NCBI GenBank assembly: GCA_004525335.1
Contig: SPCL01000022.1
Location: 1-19,621 of the forward strand
DNA: 19,621 nt
Direction of reading: 5' to 3'
From: Thermodesulfobacteriales bacterium
GTDB lineage: Bacteria; Desulfobacterota_D; UBA1144; Nemesobacterales; UBA2774
Shown: positions 7,148 through 14,582 of the stretch, in pieces
Layout of the letters: each line of letters begins with the position of its first letter
Numbering within the stretch: position 1 is the stretch's first letter
The notes under the pieces: model-generated
What the model was told of the DNA's origin: nothing
Databases searched by the model: none
The model's input: only the letters and a program-made list of their open reading frames with translations
Program-made: the position numbers and the translations under genes

Positions 7148-8370
7148 GTATGCCTAAGTTGGTAATATCTGATCTGCCGGATTCAACATTTGAAGGGAAA
7201 CGAGTATTCGTCAGAGTGGACTTTAACGTTCCTATAAGAGACGGGAAGATCAGTGAAGATTACCGAATTAGAAGAGCAATACCTACGATTGATTATTTAA
7301 TAGAAAGAAAAGCCAAAGTAATTATTGGCACCCACCTTGGGCGACCTAAGGGTATCTCAATACCAGAACTCTCTTTAAAGCCTATTCAAGCCAGATTGTC
7401 AGAGCTTTTGGGAAAATCAGTGATTTTCACCGGGAATGTAATCGGCAGTGAAGTAAAAAAAGCTATCGATACACTTAAAGACGGCGAAGTAATGCTTCTT
7501 GAAAATCTAAGGTTTCATAAAGAAGAAACCGACAATGATCCTGAATTTTCCAAAGAGCTAGCTTCTTTTGCGGATATATACGTCAATGACGCATTTGGAA
7601 CATCACACAGAAAGCACGCCTCTACTTATGGAATGGCGCTTGAGTTTGAGCATAGGCTTGCCGGTTTCTTGGTGAGCAGAGAGCTTAAATTCCTAACCAG
7701 GATTCGTGAAAACCCAGAGCGTCCATTTGTTGTGATAGTTGGCGGCGGAAAGATCAAGGATAAGATACACGCTCTTAAGAGTTTGATAGAAGAAGCGGAT
7801 AAAATTCTTATTGGCGGTGGTGTTGCGTATACATTCTTGAAAGCTAAAGGAATGAATATAGGCAATTCAATAGTAGAGAATGATATGCTGGATTGGGCAA
7901 AAGAGTCCTTAGATAAATACGGAGATAAGATTTATCTTCCAGTAGACCATATTGTAGCAGGTGGATTTGAAAAAAGAAAAAATTGTATGGTAATGGATGA
8001 CAACATTCCAGATGATTTGCAGGGGTTTGATATAGGCCCTAAGACAGCTGCATTGTTTGCCCATCAGATCAGGGGTACCGGGTCTATTTTCTGGAGTGGG
8101 CCGATGGGAGTTTTTGAGGTGGGAGATTTTTCAGCAGGAACCACTCAGGTAGCTCGTGCCGTAGCTCTTGCTACATGGCGGGGAGCGACAACGGTTGTCG
8201 GTGGCGGAGAAACAATAGCATCAATAAGAAATGCCGAAGTGCTTGATTCAGAAATTACCCATATCTCAACTGGCGGAGGGGCCTTGTTAGAATTCCTCGG
8301 CGGAGCGGAGCTTCCCGGTATTTCAATACTGGATAATAAAGAGAAAGATATTTCTCTTGCGGCAAATTAA
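7144..8370 (+). CDS. pgk: Phosphoglycerate kinase
   Basis: This enzyme transfers phosphate between 1,3-bisphosphoglycerate and ADP, directly using the product of the gene upstream. It has 408 residues, within the usual bacterial range. Conserved segments in order are RVDFNVP near residue 25, GTHLGRPKG in the substrate-binding N-domain, LLENLRFHKEE, then GGGKIKDKI and WSGPMGVFE in the nucleotide-binding C-domain, and the glycine-rich VVGGGETIASI. The start codon lies within the ATGA overlap with gap; a second ATG two codons on (7150) is possible. The 139 bases after its stop, before the aldolase start, show no clear hairpin, so read-through into the aldolase gene is possible. Confidence 0.97.
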   Translation: MSMPKLVISDLPDSTFEGKRVFVRVDFNVPIRDGKISEDYRIRRAIPTIDYLIERKAKVIIGTHLGRPKGISIPELSLKPIQARLSELLGKSVIFTGNVIGSEVKKAIDTLKDGEVMLLENLRFHKEETDNDPEFSKELASFADIYVNDAFGTSHRKHASTYGMALEFEHRLAGFLVSRELKFLTRIRENPERPFVVIVGGGKIKDKIHALKSLIEEADKILIGGGVAYTFLKAKGMNIGNSIVENDMLDWAKESLDKYGDKIYLPVDHIVAGGFEKRKNCMVMDDNIPDDLQGFDIGPKTAALFAHQIRGTGSIFWSGPMGVFEVGDFSAGTTQVARAVALATWRGATTVVGGGETIASIRNAEVLDSEITHISTGGGALLEFLGGAELPGISILDNKEKDISLAAN

Positions 8371-8509
8371 TTTTTTTAAAGCCCCTTATTTGATTGAGTT
8401 CACCGTTTTTGATCTTAGAGAATTTATATTTCATTACGAATATATGTAAGGCAAAATAATATAAAAATCTAATAAGGAGTTGAATAAGACTAAGGAGCTG
8501 GCTAAAACA

Positions 8510-9589
8510 ATGGCTAAAACAAAAGAGGGGATTGATTCAACTGTAAAACTTTTAGGAAAAGAAGCGGATTACCTTCTTAATCACAAGTGCAAGACTGTTT
8601 CAAAGAAACTACTACATTTACCCGGACCATCATTTGTTGATGATATTTTCATTGCCACTGATCGCCCTAACTCTGTTCTCAGAAACTTTGAGCTTCTTTT
8701 TAATACCGGCCGTCTTGCTGGAACGGGCTATTTGTCCATTTTGCCTGTGGACCAAGGTATAGAGCATTCCGCGGGAGCCTCATTTGCTCCTAACCCAATT
8801 TACTTTGACCCTGAAAACATTGTTAAGCTCGCGATTGAAGGCGGCTGTAATGGTGTTGCATCCACGCTGGGTGTCCTGGGCTCAGTTTCAAGAAAATACG
8901 CGCATAAAATTCCATTTATTGTGAAACTAAACCACAACGAGTTTCTATCATACCCAAATACCTATGACCAAATCTTATTTGCAAATGTAGATCAAGCGTT
9001 TGAAATGGGTGCTGTATCAGTGGGTGCTACTATTTACTTTGGTTCCGAAGAGAGCCATCGTCAATTGCAGGAAATTACAGAAGCGTTTAGATATGCCCAC
9101 ACTCTTGGGCTAGTCACAATACTTTGGTGTTATCTCAGAAATCCTGCATTTAAAACAAAAGAGGCTGATTATCACGTATCTGCTGACTTAACAGGGCAGG
9201 CAAATCACCTTGGTGTAACAATTGAAGCAGACATTATCAAGCAAAAACAAGCTGAGAATAACGGCGGGTTCACAGCGCTAAATTTTGGAAAGACTGACCC
9301 AAGAGTTTATTCTAAACTAACCACTGATCATCCTATCGACCTTACACGTTATCAGGTTGTAAACTGTTATATGGGAAGATCAGGATTAATTAATTCCGGC
9401 GGCGCTTCGACTGGTGATGAAGGTAATGACCTGGCACAAGCAGTGAGAACTGCAGTTATTAATAAGAGAGCTGGTGGCATGGGTCTTATTACTGGGCGCA
9501 AAGCCTTTCAGAAGTCAATGAAAGATGGGGTTGAGATACTTAACGCCGTACAAAATGTGTATCTCGATGAAGAAATAACCGTAGCTTGA
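8510..9589 (+). CDS. fbaB: Class I fructose-bisphosphate aldolase (FbaB/DhnA family)
   Basis: It reversibly condenses glyceraldehyde 3-phosphate and dihydroxyacetone phosphate via a lysine Schiff base, in the archaeal-type class I family that includes E. coli FbaB. Long stretches match FbaB closely: LPVDQGIEHSAGASFAPNP, LNHNEFLSYPNTYDQ, VGATIYFGSEES and SADLTGQANHLG. The lysine in ADIIKQK (K244 from this start) is the likely Schiff-base residue. Two starts are possible: TTG 8480 (369 residues), where AAGGAG directly touches the codon with no spacer, or ATG 8510 (359 residues), with a second AAGGAG at 8492-8497, 12 bases upstream. I chose 8510 because FbaB homologs begin near there. It follows gap and pgk, making a three-step triose-to-hexose segment often used in gluconeogenesis. 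Confidence 0.93.
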   Translation: MAKTKEGIDSTVKLLGKEADYLLNHKCKTVSKKLLHLPGPSFVDDIFIATDRPNSVLRNFELLFNTGRLAGTGYLSILPVDQGIEHSAGASFAPNPIYFDPENIVKLAIEGGCNGVASTLGVLGSVSRKYAHKIPFIVKLNHNEFLSYPNTYDQILFANVDQAFEMGAVSVGATIYFGSEESHRQLQEITEAFRYAHTLGLVTILWCYLRNPAFKTKEADYHVSADLTGQANHLGVTIEADIIKQKQAENNGGFTALNFGKTDPRVYSKLTTDHPIDLTRYQVVNCYMGRSGLINSGGASTGDEGNDLAQAVRTAVINKRAGGMGLITGRKAFQKSMKDGVEILNAVQNVYLDEEITVA

Positions 9590-9617
9590 TCTGATATTAA
9601 ATTGTTAATAAAAGTAT

Positions 9618-9653
9618 GGGGTGAAAGAATTTTTTCTTTAGCTCTCTCACCCC
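9618..9653 (-). terminator. Terminator of the nitroreductase gene
   Basis: An 11-bp stem (9618-9628 with 9643-9653) has GGGGTGA/TCACCCC at its base. In minus-strand RNA the only irregular position is a G.U wobble; in plus-strand RNA it is an A.C mismatch. The minus-strand tail is ATACTTTTATT. It lies 20 bases past the nitroreductase stop and could also slow convergent transcription from the aldolase gene. Confidence 0.6.
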
Positions 9654-9673
9654 AAAAATCTTATATTTCTTGA

Positions 9674-10555
9674 TTAAACTCCCTTATCTTCAAGACCTTC
9701 TGGAACTTCTCCGTAATAAATAGAATCTTCTTCGTAAAGAGCTTTAATTTTATCCTTAGGCATATCAGGCATTCCTTCATCAAGTCCGAACATTTTGCAA
9801 AGATGTTTTAACTCTTCGTCTCTTCCCGGATGTGGAGCCATTGGCTGAATCATCTTTTCTTCCCTGAGCTGTTCCTTCACTTCATCATCTTGTTTAAGCG
9901 GTGTGCCGTATTCATTATAGTGAAATAGCTTATCAAATCTTTTTCTCGGCCTTTGCCCAGGGGTCTCTGCGGCATAGCCTACTGCCATAAGCCATATCGG
10001 AACAACATTCTCAGGTGTACCTAAAACTTTCGGAAATTCCGCAGGCTTTCTCCCTGTTGCGAGAAGACAAGCGCCCAAGCCAAGCTCTGTTGCGACTAGA
10101 AGTGAGTTAGCAATTGCTTGCCCGGCTTCTATTCTAAGCAAATCCTCAGCCCTATCTTTAGGGAAGCTCATTAATCTTGGGTATGTAGATTCTGTAAGAA
10201 TTTTATATGTCCATCCATATGCCGCGGTAACAGCTCTTGCGGGAAATAGAACCGAGAATGATTCTACAAGCTCTTTATACCATGCATCCATATTGATGAC
10301 CCATGCAATCACAATTGGAGCCTGTCTTAGAGGTTGCTCGTTAAAAGGCGATGCGCACTCAATTATTTGCTCAAACTTTTCTTTAGGATATGTTTTCTTA
10401 TCGATTACAATTGCTTCAGTGGAACCACAATTCCCCTGACATGATGCATATCTTGCGGCTTGAAGCATCATTTGAATTTTCCAATCTTCCACGTCTTGCC
10501 ACGGTTTGTAAAACCTAATACTCCTTCTTGTTCCAATTGCTTCTAAAAGTTCCAT
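9674..10555 (-). CDS. Nitroreductase-family flavoprotein with C-terminal extension
   Basis: This is an FMN-dependent oxidoreductase of the nitroreductase superfamily; the substrate is unknown. It has 293 residues, longer than the roughly 200 common in the family. The N-terminal FMN-phosphate segment TRRSIRFY holds R10, R11, S12 and R14. The later IEAGQAIANSLLVATELGLGACLL and the C-terminal LMAVGYAAE are typical core elements. The position where relatives have PSAGNxQPW reads SCQGNCGST here, with two cysteines, C39 and C43. From about residue 210 there is a charged extension of about 80 residues without a motif I recognise. It has no signal peptide. A strong AGGAGG site (10563-10568) lies 7 bases before the ATG, and a terminator follows the gene. 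The neighbouring metallo-hydrolase gene is same-strand but 138 bases away. Confidence 0.82.
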   Translation of the reverse strand: MELLEAIGTRRSIRFYKPWQDVEDWKIQMMLQAARYASCQGNCGSTEAIVIDKKTYPKEKFEQIIECASPFNEQPLRQAPIVIAWVINMDAWYKELVESFSVLFPARAVTAAYGWTYKILTESTYPRLMSFPKDRAEDLLRIEAGQAIANSLLVATELGLGACLLATGRKPAEFPKVLGTPENVVPIWLMAVGYAAETPGQRPRKRFDKLFHYNEYGTPLKQDDEVKEQLREEKMIQPMAPHPGRDEELKHLCKMFGLDEGMPDMPKDKIKALYEEDSIYYGEVPEGLEDKGV

Positions 10556-10562
10556 TAATAAG

Positions 10563-10568
10563 CCTCCT
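10563..10568 (-). promoter_or_regulatory. Strong ribosome binding site of the nitroreductase gene
   Basis: Read on the minus strand, AGGAGG lies 7 bases before the ATG at 10555. It is the best Shine-Dalgarno sequence in the window and fixes this start. Confidence 0.75.
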
Positions 10569-10623
10569 ATGTTTTTTGGTACATATTAATTTTAATGATG
10601 CTTACGGATTTGACTAACTTTAC

Positions 10624-10637
10624 CGAGCGTATGCTCG
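10624..10637. repeat. Short palindrome upstream of the nitroreductase gene
   Basis: CGAGC and GCTCG are perfect inverted arms around a 4-base GTAT centre, in the 138-base gap between two minus-strand genes. No T-run follows on the minus strand, so it is a poor terminator for the upstream metallo-hydrolase gene. It may be an operator for the nitroreductase gene or chance. Confidence 0.3.
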
Positions 10638-10693
10638 TTTATATACTGAATTATCTCTATTTCTAAGTCAAGAAATAATATGGGGTATCTTTG

Positions 10694-11443
10694 TTATATA
10701 TTTACTACCAATAAGTCCCGAGCTTCTATTACCTCAGCATCCACATTATTCCTAATTGTCTGAACTACTTTTTCTTCATCACATTCTGAGTAGAGGTGAG
10801 TTATCACAACTTTTTGTGGGTTTGATGCGTTTATAGTTTTTATCACTTCATTCGGAGTAAGGTGCCCTCTCATTTTATAGCTGTCATTTGCTAGCGCACA
10901 TTCTATAATTAAAAGATCGGTATTTACAGATAGATTAATAAGAGAATCTGAATAATCCGTGTCCCCGGAATATACTAATGTCTTTCCTTCCGATTCAATT
11001 TTGTATGCCTGACTACTCTCAATGTGAGGAACTTTGGTAGCAGTAATCTTGAAATCACCGAAATCACCTGACCCACCTTTGAGTTCCTCTACGTTAAGTC
11101 CATCTGGGGTAATCCAGTTTCCATAGGCTTCTTTCAAAGCATTGAAAAAAGTAGTGAAACCCTTTCCTCCCCACAAATACAGAGGTTTCTCCCGTTCTCT
11201 GAAATGAGAGTATTTTGTTGCAAATAAGAAAGGTGCTAAATCGCCCGTATGATCAGGGTGGATGTGTGAGAAAAATATATGATCAATCTCTAAATAGTTA
11301 ATGCCAATTTGTTCAAGCTTCCATGTTGTACCGCTTCCGCAATCTAAGAGAATTTTAGAATCAGAAGTTTCTAAAAGATATCCTGATGACCCTCTTTTTG
11401 TGTTTGGTATACAAGTGCCTGATCCCAAAATAGTTAGCTTCAT
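10694..11443 (-). CDS. Metallo-beta-lactamase-fold hydrolase, RNase Z-like
   Basis: This is a binuclear-metal hydrolase of the RNase Z/ElaC-like branch of the metallo-beta-lactamase fold. The start MKLTILGSGT and GSGTTWKLEQ are typical of that branch. Metal ligands are visible: H60, H62, D64 and H65 in HIHPDH, H140 in VPHIES, D161 in YSGDTDYS and H216 in ITHLYSE. H194 in GHLTPNEV matches another conserved RNase Z-like histidine. At 249 residues it is shorter than canonical tRNase Z (about 300), and I see no long exosite arm of the ElaC type. It may therefore act on phosphodiesters or other small substrates rather than on tRNA 3' ends. It diverges from the SAM hydroxide adenosyltransferase gene across 75 bases. 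The ribosome site is weak. Confidence 0.8.
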   Translation of the reverse strand: MKLTILGSGTCIPNTKRGSSGYLLETSDSKILLDCGSGTTWKLEQIGINYLEIDHIFFSHIHPDHTGDLAPFLFATKYSHFREREKPLYLWGGKGFTTFFNALKEAYGNWITPDGLNVEELKGGSGDFGDFKITATKVPHIESSQAYKIESEGKTLVYSGDTDYSDSLINLSVNTDLLIIECALANDSYKMRGHLTPNEVIKTINASNPQKVVITHLYSECDEEKVVQTIRNNVDAEVIEARDLLVVNI

Positions 11444-11518
11444 TTCTCAATGACTCACATTTGAGTTATTTTAATTAATAAGCACTTTATCACTACTGAT
11501 ATTAAAGGGCAAACCAAA

Positions 11519-12280
11519 GTGAAGCGAATAATTACTCTTACAACAGATTTTGGAATAAACGACCATTATGTTGGTTCTATGAAAGGTGTTATTTTAGATA
11601 TAAATTCTGAGGCCGTTATCACGGATATCACCCATGAATTACCTAAATACGATATCTTTAAGGCTGCATATACACTGGGGAGCTTTTACAAATACTTTCC
11701 AAAAGAGACTATTCATATTGTTGTCGTTGACCCTGGAGTCGGAAGCGCAAGAAAGCCAATTGTGATTAAGTCTGAACATGGAACTTTTATAGGTCCCGAT
11801 AACGGGGTGTTTTCATTTGTATTAGAAAATTCCAAGAACATCGATGTCTACGAAATCACAAATACGGACTATATGCTTAGCAATGTTAGCAGCACATTTC
11901 ACGGAAGAGACATATTTGCGCCGGCTGCAGCTCATATTTCCTTAGGAATTGATATAAGTCAGATGGGTGAGAATGTTAACTCTCCGGTTTTCTTAGATAT
12001 TAATAAGCCTATTATAAATGATAACGAAATAATTGGAGCGGTTGTATATACTGATTCATTCGGGAATTTAATAACAAATATTGCAAGTTGCATGCTTAAA
12101 AACCCTAGAGAGATTTGTATAGGAGAATTTATCATTGACACCGTTGCCAAGTCTTATCAGGATGTAGAAAAAGGTAAGCTATTAGCAATCATCGGAAGCT
12201 TGGATTTTTTGGAGATATCGGTAAACCAGGGAAGTGCAGAAGAGCTAATAAAAGATAAGAGAATCATAATTAGACAATAA
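11519..12280 (+). CDS. SAM hydroxide adenosyltransferase (DUF62 family)
   Basis: Members of this family hydrolyse S-adenosylmethionine to adenosine and methionine; relatives are the SAM fluorinase and chlorinase. It has 253 residues, normal for the family. The N-terminus ITLTTDFG with VGSMKGVI is diagnostic. The Asp-Arg-His set that activates water in this branch is visible as D71 in VVVDPGVGS, R78 in SARKP and H128 in TFHGRDIFAP. The C-terminal domain contains TDSFGNLITNI. The start is GTG at 11519, supported by the family N-terminus. It is followed after 2 bases by the pseudouridine synthase gene and then the PgeF-like gene, forming a tight operon. Halogenase activity is unlikely, because the hydroxide-type His is present. 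Confidence 0.9.
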   Translation: MKRIITLTTDFGINDHYVGSMKGVILDINSEAVITDITHELPKYDIFKAAYTLGSFYKYFPKETIHIVVVDPGVGSARKPIVIKSEHGTFIGPDNGVFSFVLENSKNIDVYEITNTDYMLSNVSSTFHGRDIFAPAAAHISLGIDISQMGENVNSPVFLDINKPIINDNEIIGAVVYTDSFGNLITNIASCMLKNPREICIGEFIIDTVAKSYQDVEKGKLLAIIGSLDFLEISVNQGSAEELIKDKRIIIRQ

Positions 12281-12282
12281 TC

Positions 12283-13245
12283 ATGGAACAGGGAAGACAA
12301 GAAACATTTGAAGTTACACAGGAATTATCCGGTAAAAGGGCTGATATTGTATTATCACACTTCCTCTCCGAGCATACTCGCTCACAGATAAAGAAGCTGA
12401 TTGATGATCAAAATGTCTTAGTTAACGGTAAAGCGATAAAACCCTCTAAGAAATGTGATCAGGGTGAGATCATTCATATAAATATTCCTGCCCCAGTATC
12501 TATAGATGCTGAGCCTGAGAATATCGATCTCGATATTATTTATGAGGATTCCTCGATAGTCGTTGTTAATAAGCCCGCCGGGATGGTTGTGCATCCGGGA
12601 GCTGGGGTGAAAAGCGGAACGCTAGTAAATGCTTTGCTCTTCAAATGCGATGATCTTTCAGGTATCGGCGGGAAAATAAGACCCGGCATTGTCCACAGGC
12701 TGGATAAAGACACTTCTGGGGTTATTGTAGTTGCAAAGAATGATCATTCCCACAATTCTCTTGTCGATCAGTTTAAATCCAGAACAATTAAAAAGCGCTA
12801 TCTAGCCATAGTTGAGGGTAATCTTAAAGAGGACTCAGGATCATTCGATTCTGCTATAGGCAGGGATCCTATACACAGGATTAAAATGTCATCTAAATCT
12901 AAATCCGCAAGAGCGTCTCTTACGTTCTGGAATGTTCTTAAAAGATTTGAATCAGCAAGTCTTGTCGAGGCTGAACCTAAAACCGGAAGAACACATCAGA
13001 TAAGAGTTCATTTTTCTGAAAATGGTTATCCGATCTTAGCGGATAAGGTTTATGGCCACAAAAGGCAGAAAAATATAATTCTATCAAGTGCTGAGAAAAT
13101 TATCGGCCGCCAGGCCCTTCATGCATCAAAGATAGGATTCACTCACCCAGCGAATGACAAGTGGGTAGAATTCACAGCACAAATTCCAGAGGATATGAAA
13201 CAAGCGCTAGAATATCTTGAGAAACAAAATGGAGATGATTCATAA
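12283..13245 (+). CDS. rluD: 23S rRNA pseudouridine synthase, RluD/RluA family
   Basis: It converts uridine to pseudouridine in RNA; RluD targets helix 69 of 23S rRNA. It has 320 residues. An N-terminal S4-type RNA-binding domain spans about 15-75 (RADIVLSHFLSEHTRSQIKKLI, then VLVNGK). The catalytic domain follows, with NKPAGMVVHPG at 96-106 and the catalytic aspartate D141 in the signature GIVHRLDKDTSG. ETGRTHQ-like EPKTGRTHQIRVHF completes the family signature. S4 plus length favours RluD over RluA. It starts 2 bases after the previous stop, and pgeF starts 2 bases after its own stop. The rluD-yfiH pairing also occurs in E. coli, which strengthens the assignment. The exact rRNA target remains an inference. 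Confidence 0.88.
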   Translation: MEQGRQETFEVTQELSGKRADIVLSHFLSEHTRSQIKKLIDDQNVLVNGKAIKPSKKCDQGEIIHINIPAPVSIDAEPENIDLDIIYEDSSIVVVNKPAGMVVHPGAGVKSGTLVNALLFKCDDLSGIGGKIRPGIVHRLDKDTSGVIVVAKNDHSHNSLVDQFKSRTIKKRYLAIVEGNLKEDSGSFDSAIGRDPIHRIKMSSKSKSARASLTFWNVLKRFESASLVEAEPKTGRTHQIRVHFSENGYPILADKVYGHKRQKNIILSSAEKIIGRQALHASKIGFTHPANDKWVEFTAQIPEDMKQALEYLEKQNGDDS

Positions 13246-13247
13246 AA

Positions 13248-13931
13248 ATGAGTTTTGTTCAATCTGAAAGACTAGCTTCGTTTGACGGCATTGTGCATGG
13301 TTTTGCTGATAGGACCGTTGGCACAGATAGTAAGGAGATAGAAAAATATTACAAATTGCCAAAAATTGCTCAGCTTAAGCAAATACACAGCACAGATGTA
13401 ATTATCGTAGAAGATATGGAAAATCACGATAACCTAACACAAGGAGATGCTCTTATAACTAATTTAAAAGGGGCGGGTATTGCCATTAGGACGGCAGACT
13501 GCGTTCCAATTTTGATCGTTGATAAGGGGAAATCCGTTATAGCTGCTGCTCATGCCGGATGGCGCGGTACATGGTCTGAAATTGCAGTTAATACCGTGAA
13601 TATAATAGAATCTAAGTATGCAATTGCTCCCTCGGATCTAACTGCTGTAATAGGGCCTTCTATTAAGAACTGCTGTTATGAGGTAGGAGAGGATGTTGCA
13701 TCTCTTTTTAATGAGAAATTTGAAAATACTAGTCAGTATTTGTCTGAAACAAATAACTCCAAATACGTTTTAGATCTTAGCATCGCAAATAAGATTGGAT
13801 TGCAAAAGGCTGGTGTGGTGGACATCGAAGTTGTCGATATTTGCACTAAGTGTAACGATAGTTTTTATTCTTACAGAAGAGAAGGTAAGGGGGTCAGTAC
13901 CCAGCTGAGTTTTATTGCTTTGAATAAATAG
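13248..13931 (+). CDS. pgeF: PgeF/YfiH family purine nucleoside phosphorylase (laccase-domain) protein
   Basis: This belongs to the family formerly called DUF152 or multicopper polyphenol oxidase. E. coli YfiH (PgeF) is implicated in peptidoglycan quality control, and bacterial and mammalian relatives (LACC1) act on adenosine and related purine nucleosides. It has 227 residues. Zinc-site residues are visible as H47 in QIHSTDV, C85 in TADCVP and H102 in AHAGWRG, followed by GPSIKNCCYEVG and the C-terminal DICTKCNDSFYSYRREG. It has no signal peptide. It follows rluD by 2 bases, as the homolog does in E. coli. The co-operonic SAM hydroxide adenosyltransferase produces adenosine, a plausible substrate for this enzyme. 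Confidence 0.88.
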   Translation: MSFVQSERLASFDGIVHGFADRTVGTDSKEIEKYYKLPKIAQLKQIHSTDVIIVEDMENHDNLTQGDALITNLKGAGIAIRTADCVPILIVDKGKSVIAAAHAGWRGTWSEIAVNTVNIIESKYAIAPSDLTAVIGPSIKNCCYEVGEDVASLFNEKFENTSQYLSETNNSKYVLDLSIANKIGLQKAGVVDIEVVDICTKCNDSFYSYRREGKGVSTQLSFIALNK

Positions 13932-13940
13932 GGCGCAAAA

Positions 13941-13991
13941 CAGTGTTAATATTTCTCTGAGAAGGTATAATGTTTCAAAATTTTAACACTG
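13941..13991. promoter_or_regulatory. Promoter bracketed by a 9-bp inverted repeat
   Basis: CAGTGTTAA (13941-13949) and TTAACACTG (13983-13991) are perfect inverted arms 33 bases apart. Between them is an exact TATAAT (13966-13971). A weak -35 (GTGTTA, 13943-13948) lies 17 bases upstream, inside the left arm. The right arm would lie just after the predicted start of transcription. This arrangement resembles paired operators for a repressor of the 148-residue gene. A partial copy (TAACACTGAA) recurs after that gene at 14479-14488. Confidence 0.5.
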
Positions 13992-14015
13992 AAATAATTT
14001 GATCGGAGACAAAAA

Positions 14016-14462
14016 ATGCTTCAAATAATGTGCATGGTGGATTCAGAAGACTATTGGAATTTGAATTCTTTTAACGAGGCCGGCAAAGTTGTGAATTATT
14101 ACGGCTACAAGTTCAATGTTGAAGGTAGTCCGGATGGCAAAGGTAACAGTGTTGTAAGGCTCATAGTAATGGAATTCGCAGATTCTAAAATGGCTGTGGG
14201 TTTTGTAACTCCTAATGACTTAGAGCTTGAAAAAGAGTTGAAAATAATGTTCATCTCTAACGATAGCCCTACTAAAGACGTGGCTGTGGAATGCAAGTTA
14301 TCAGATGAGGTGAAGAAAGCAGCCTACAATGGAGATGACTTAGAAAAAATAGAGTACATAGGTTATACACTTGAGAAGTTTTATAATGGTCATAATGTCA
14401 AATTTTACTTGCATGATTTGAGACCGCCTGCTGAGGATCAAGAAAAAGAGGGACAACCTTAG
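14016..14462 (+). CDS. Hypothetical protein, 148 residues, unrecognised
   Basis: I do not recognise this protein. It is acidic, without a signal peptide or membrane segment, and appears alpha/beta mixed. Aromatic-rich patches (YWNLNSF near 14, VVNYYGYKF near 25, YIGYTLEKFYNG near 113, VKFYLHDL near 128) alternate with acidic stretches. The C-terminus is a proline/glutamate-rich tail (RPPAEDQEKEGQP), probably disordered. A CGGAGA ribosome site about 6 bases before the ATG supports the start, and the codon use matches its neighbours, so it is very likely a real gene. It has its own promoter with an exact TATAAT flanked by inverted repeats, and stands between pgeF and argG without tight coupling to either. 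Confidence 0.8.
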   Translation: MLQIMCMVDSEDYWNLNSFNEAGKVVNYYGYKFNVEGSPDGKGNSVVRLIVMEFADSKMAVGFVTPNDLELEKELKIMFISNDSPTKDVAVECKLSDEVKKAAYNGDDLEKIEYIGYTLEKFYNGHNVKFYLHDLRPPAEDQEKEGQP

Positions 14463-14566
14463 AGAAATTTATATCTGCTAACACTGAATTGGGCGTTTTC
14501 TGTATTGGAAAATCCGGGATAAATTAGAGTTTTATAAACATAAAAATGCTATTCCCTAGTGGTTTT

Positions 14567-14573
14567 AGAGGAG
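14567..14573 (+). promoter_or_regulatory. argG ribosome binding site
   Basis: AGAGGAG lies 9 bases before the argG ATG. The rest of the 120-base gap (14463-14582) holds a partial copy of the upstream inverted-repeat arm at 14479-14488, but no promoter pair that I would defend. Confidence 0.6.
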
Positions 14574-14582
14574 TTCTGGTAA

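Noticed and set aside
8371..8509. Possible separate promoter for the aldolase gene
   Set aside because: The region is AT-rich and offers many TATAAT-like hexamers, but none has a convincing -35 at 16 to 18 bases. The gene may simply be read from the gap-pgk transcript.
11453..11466. ACTCA-CATT-TGAGT palindrome in the 75-base gap between the RNase Z-like and DUF62 genes
   Set aside because: The arms are five bases with a 4-base centre and no supporting second copy; this is too weak to call an operator.
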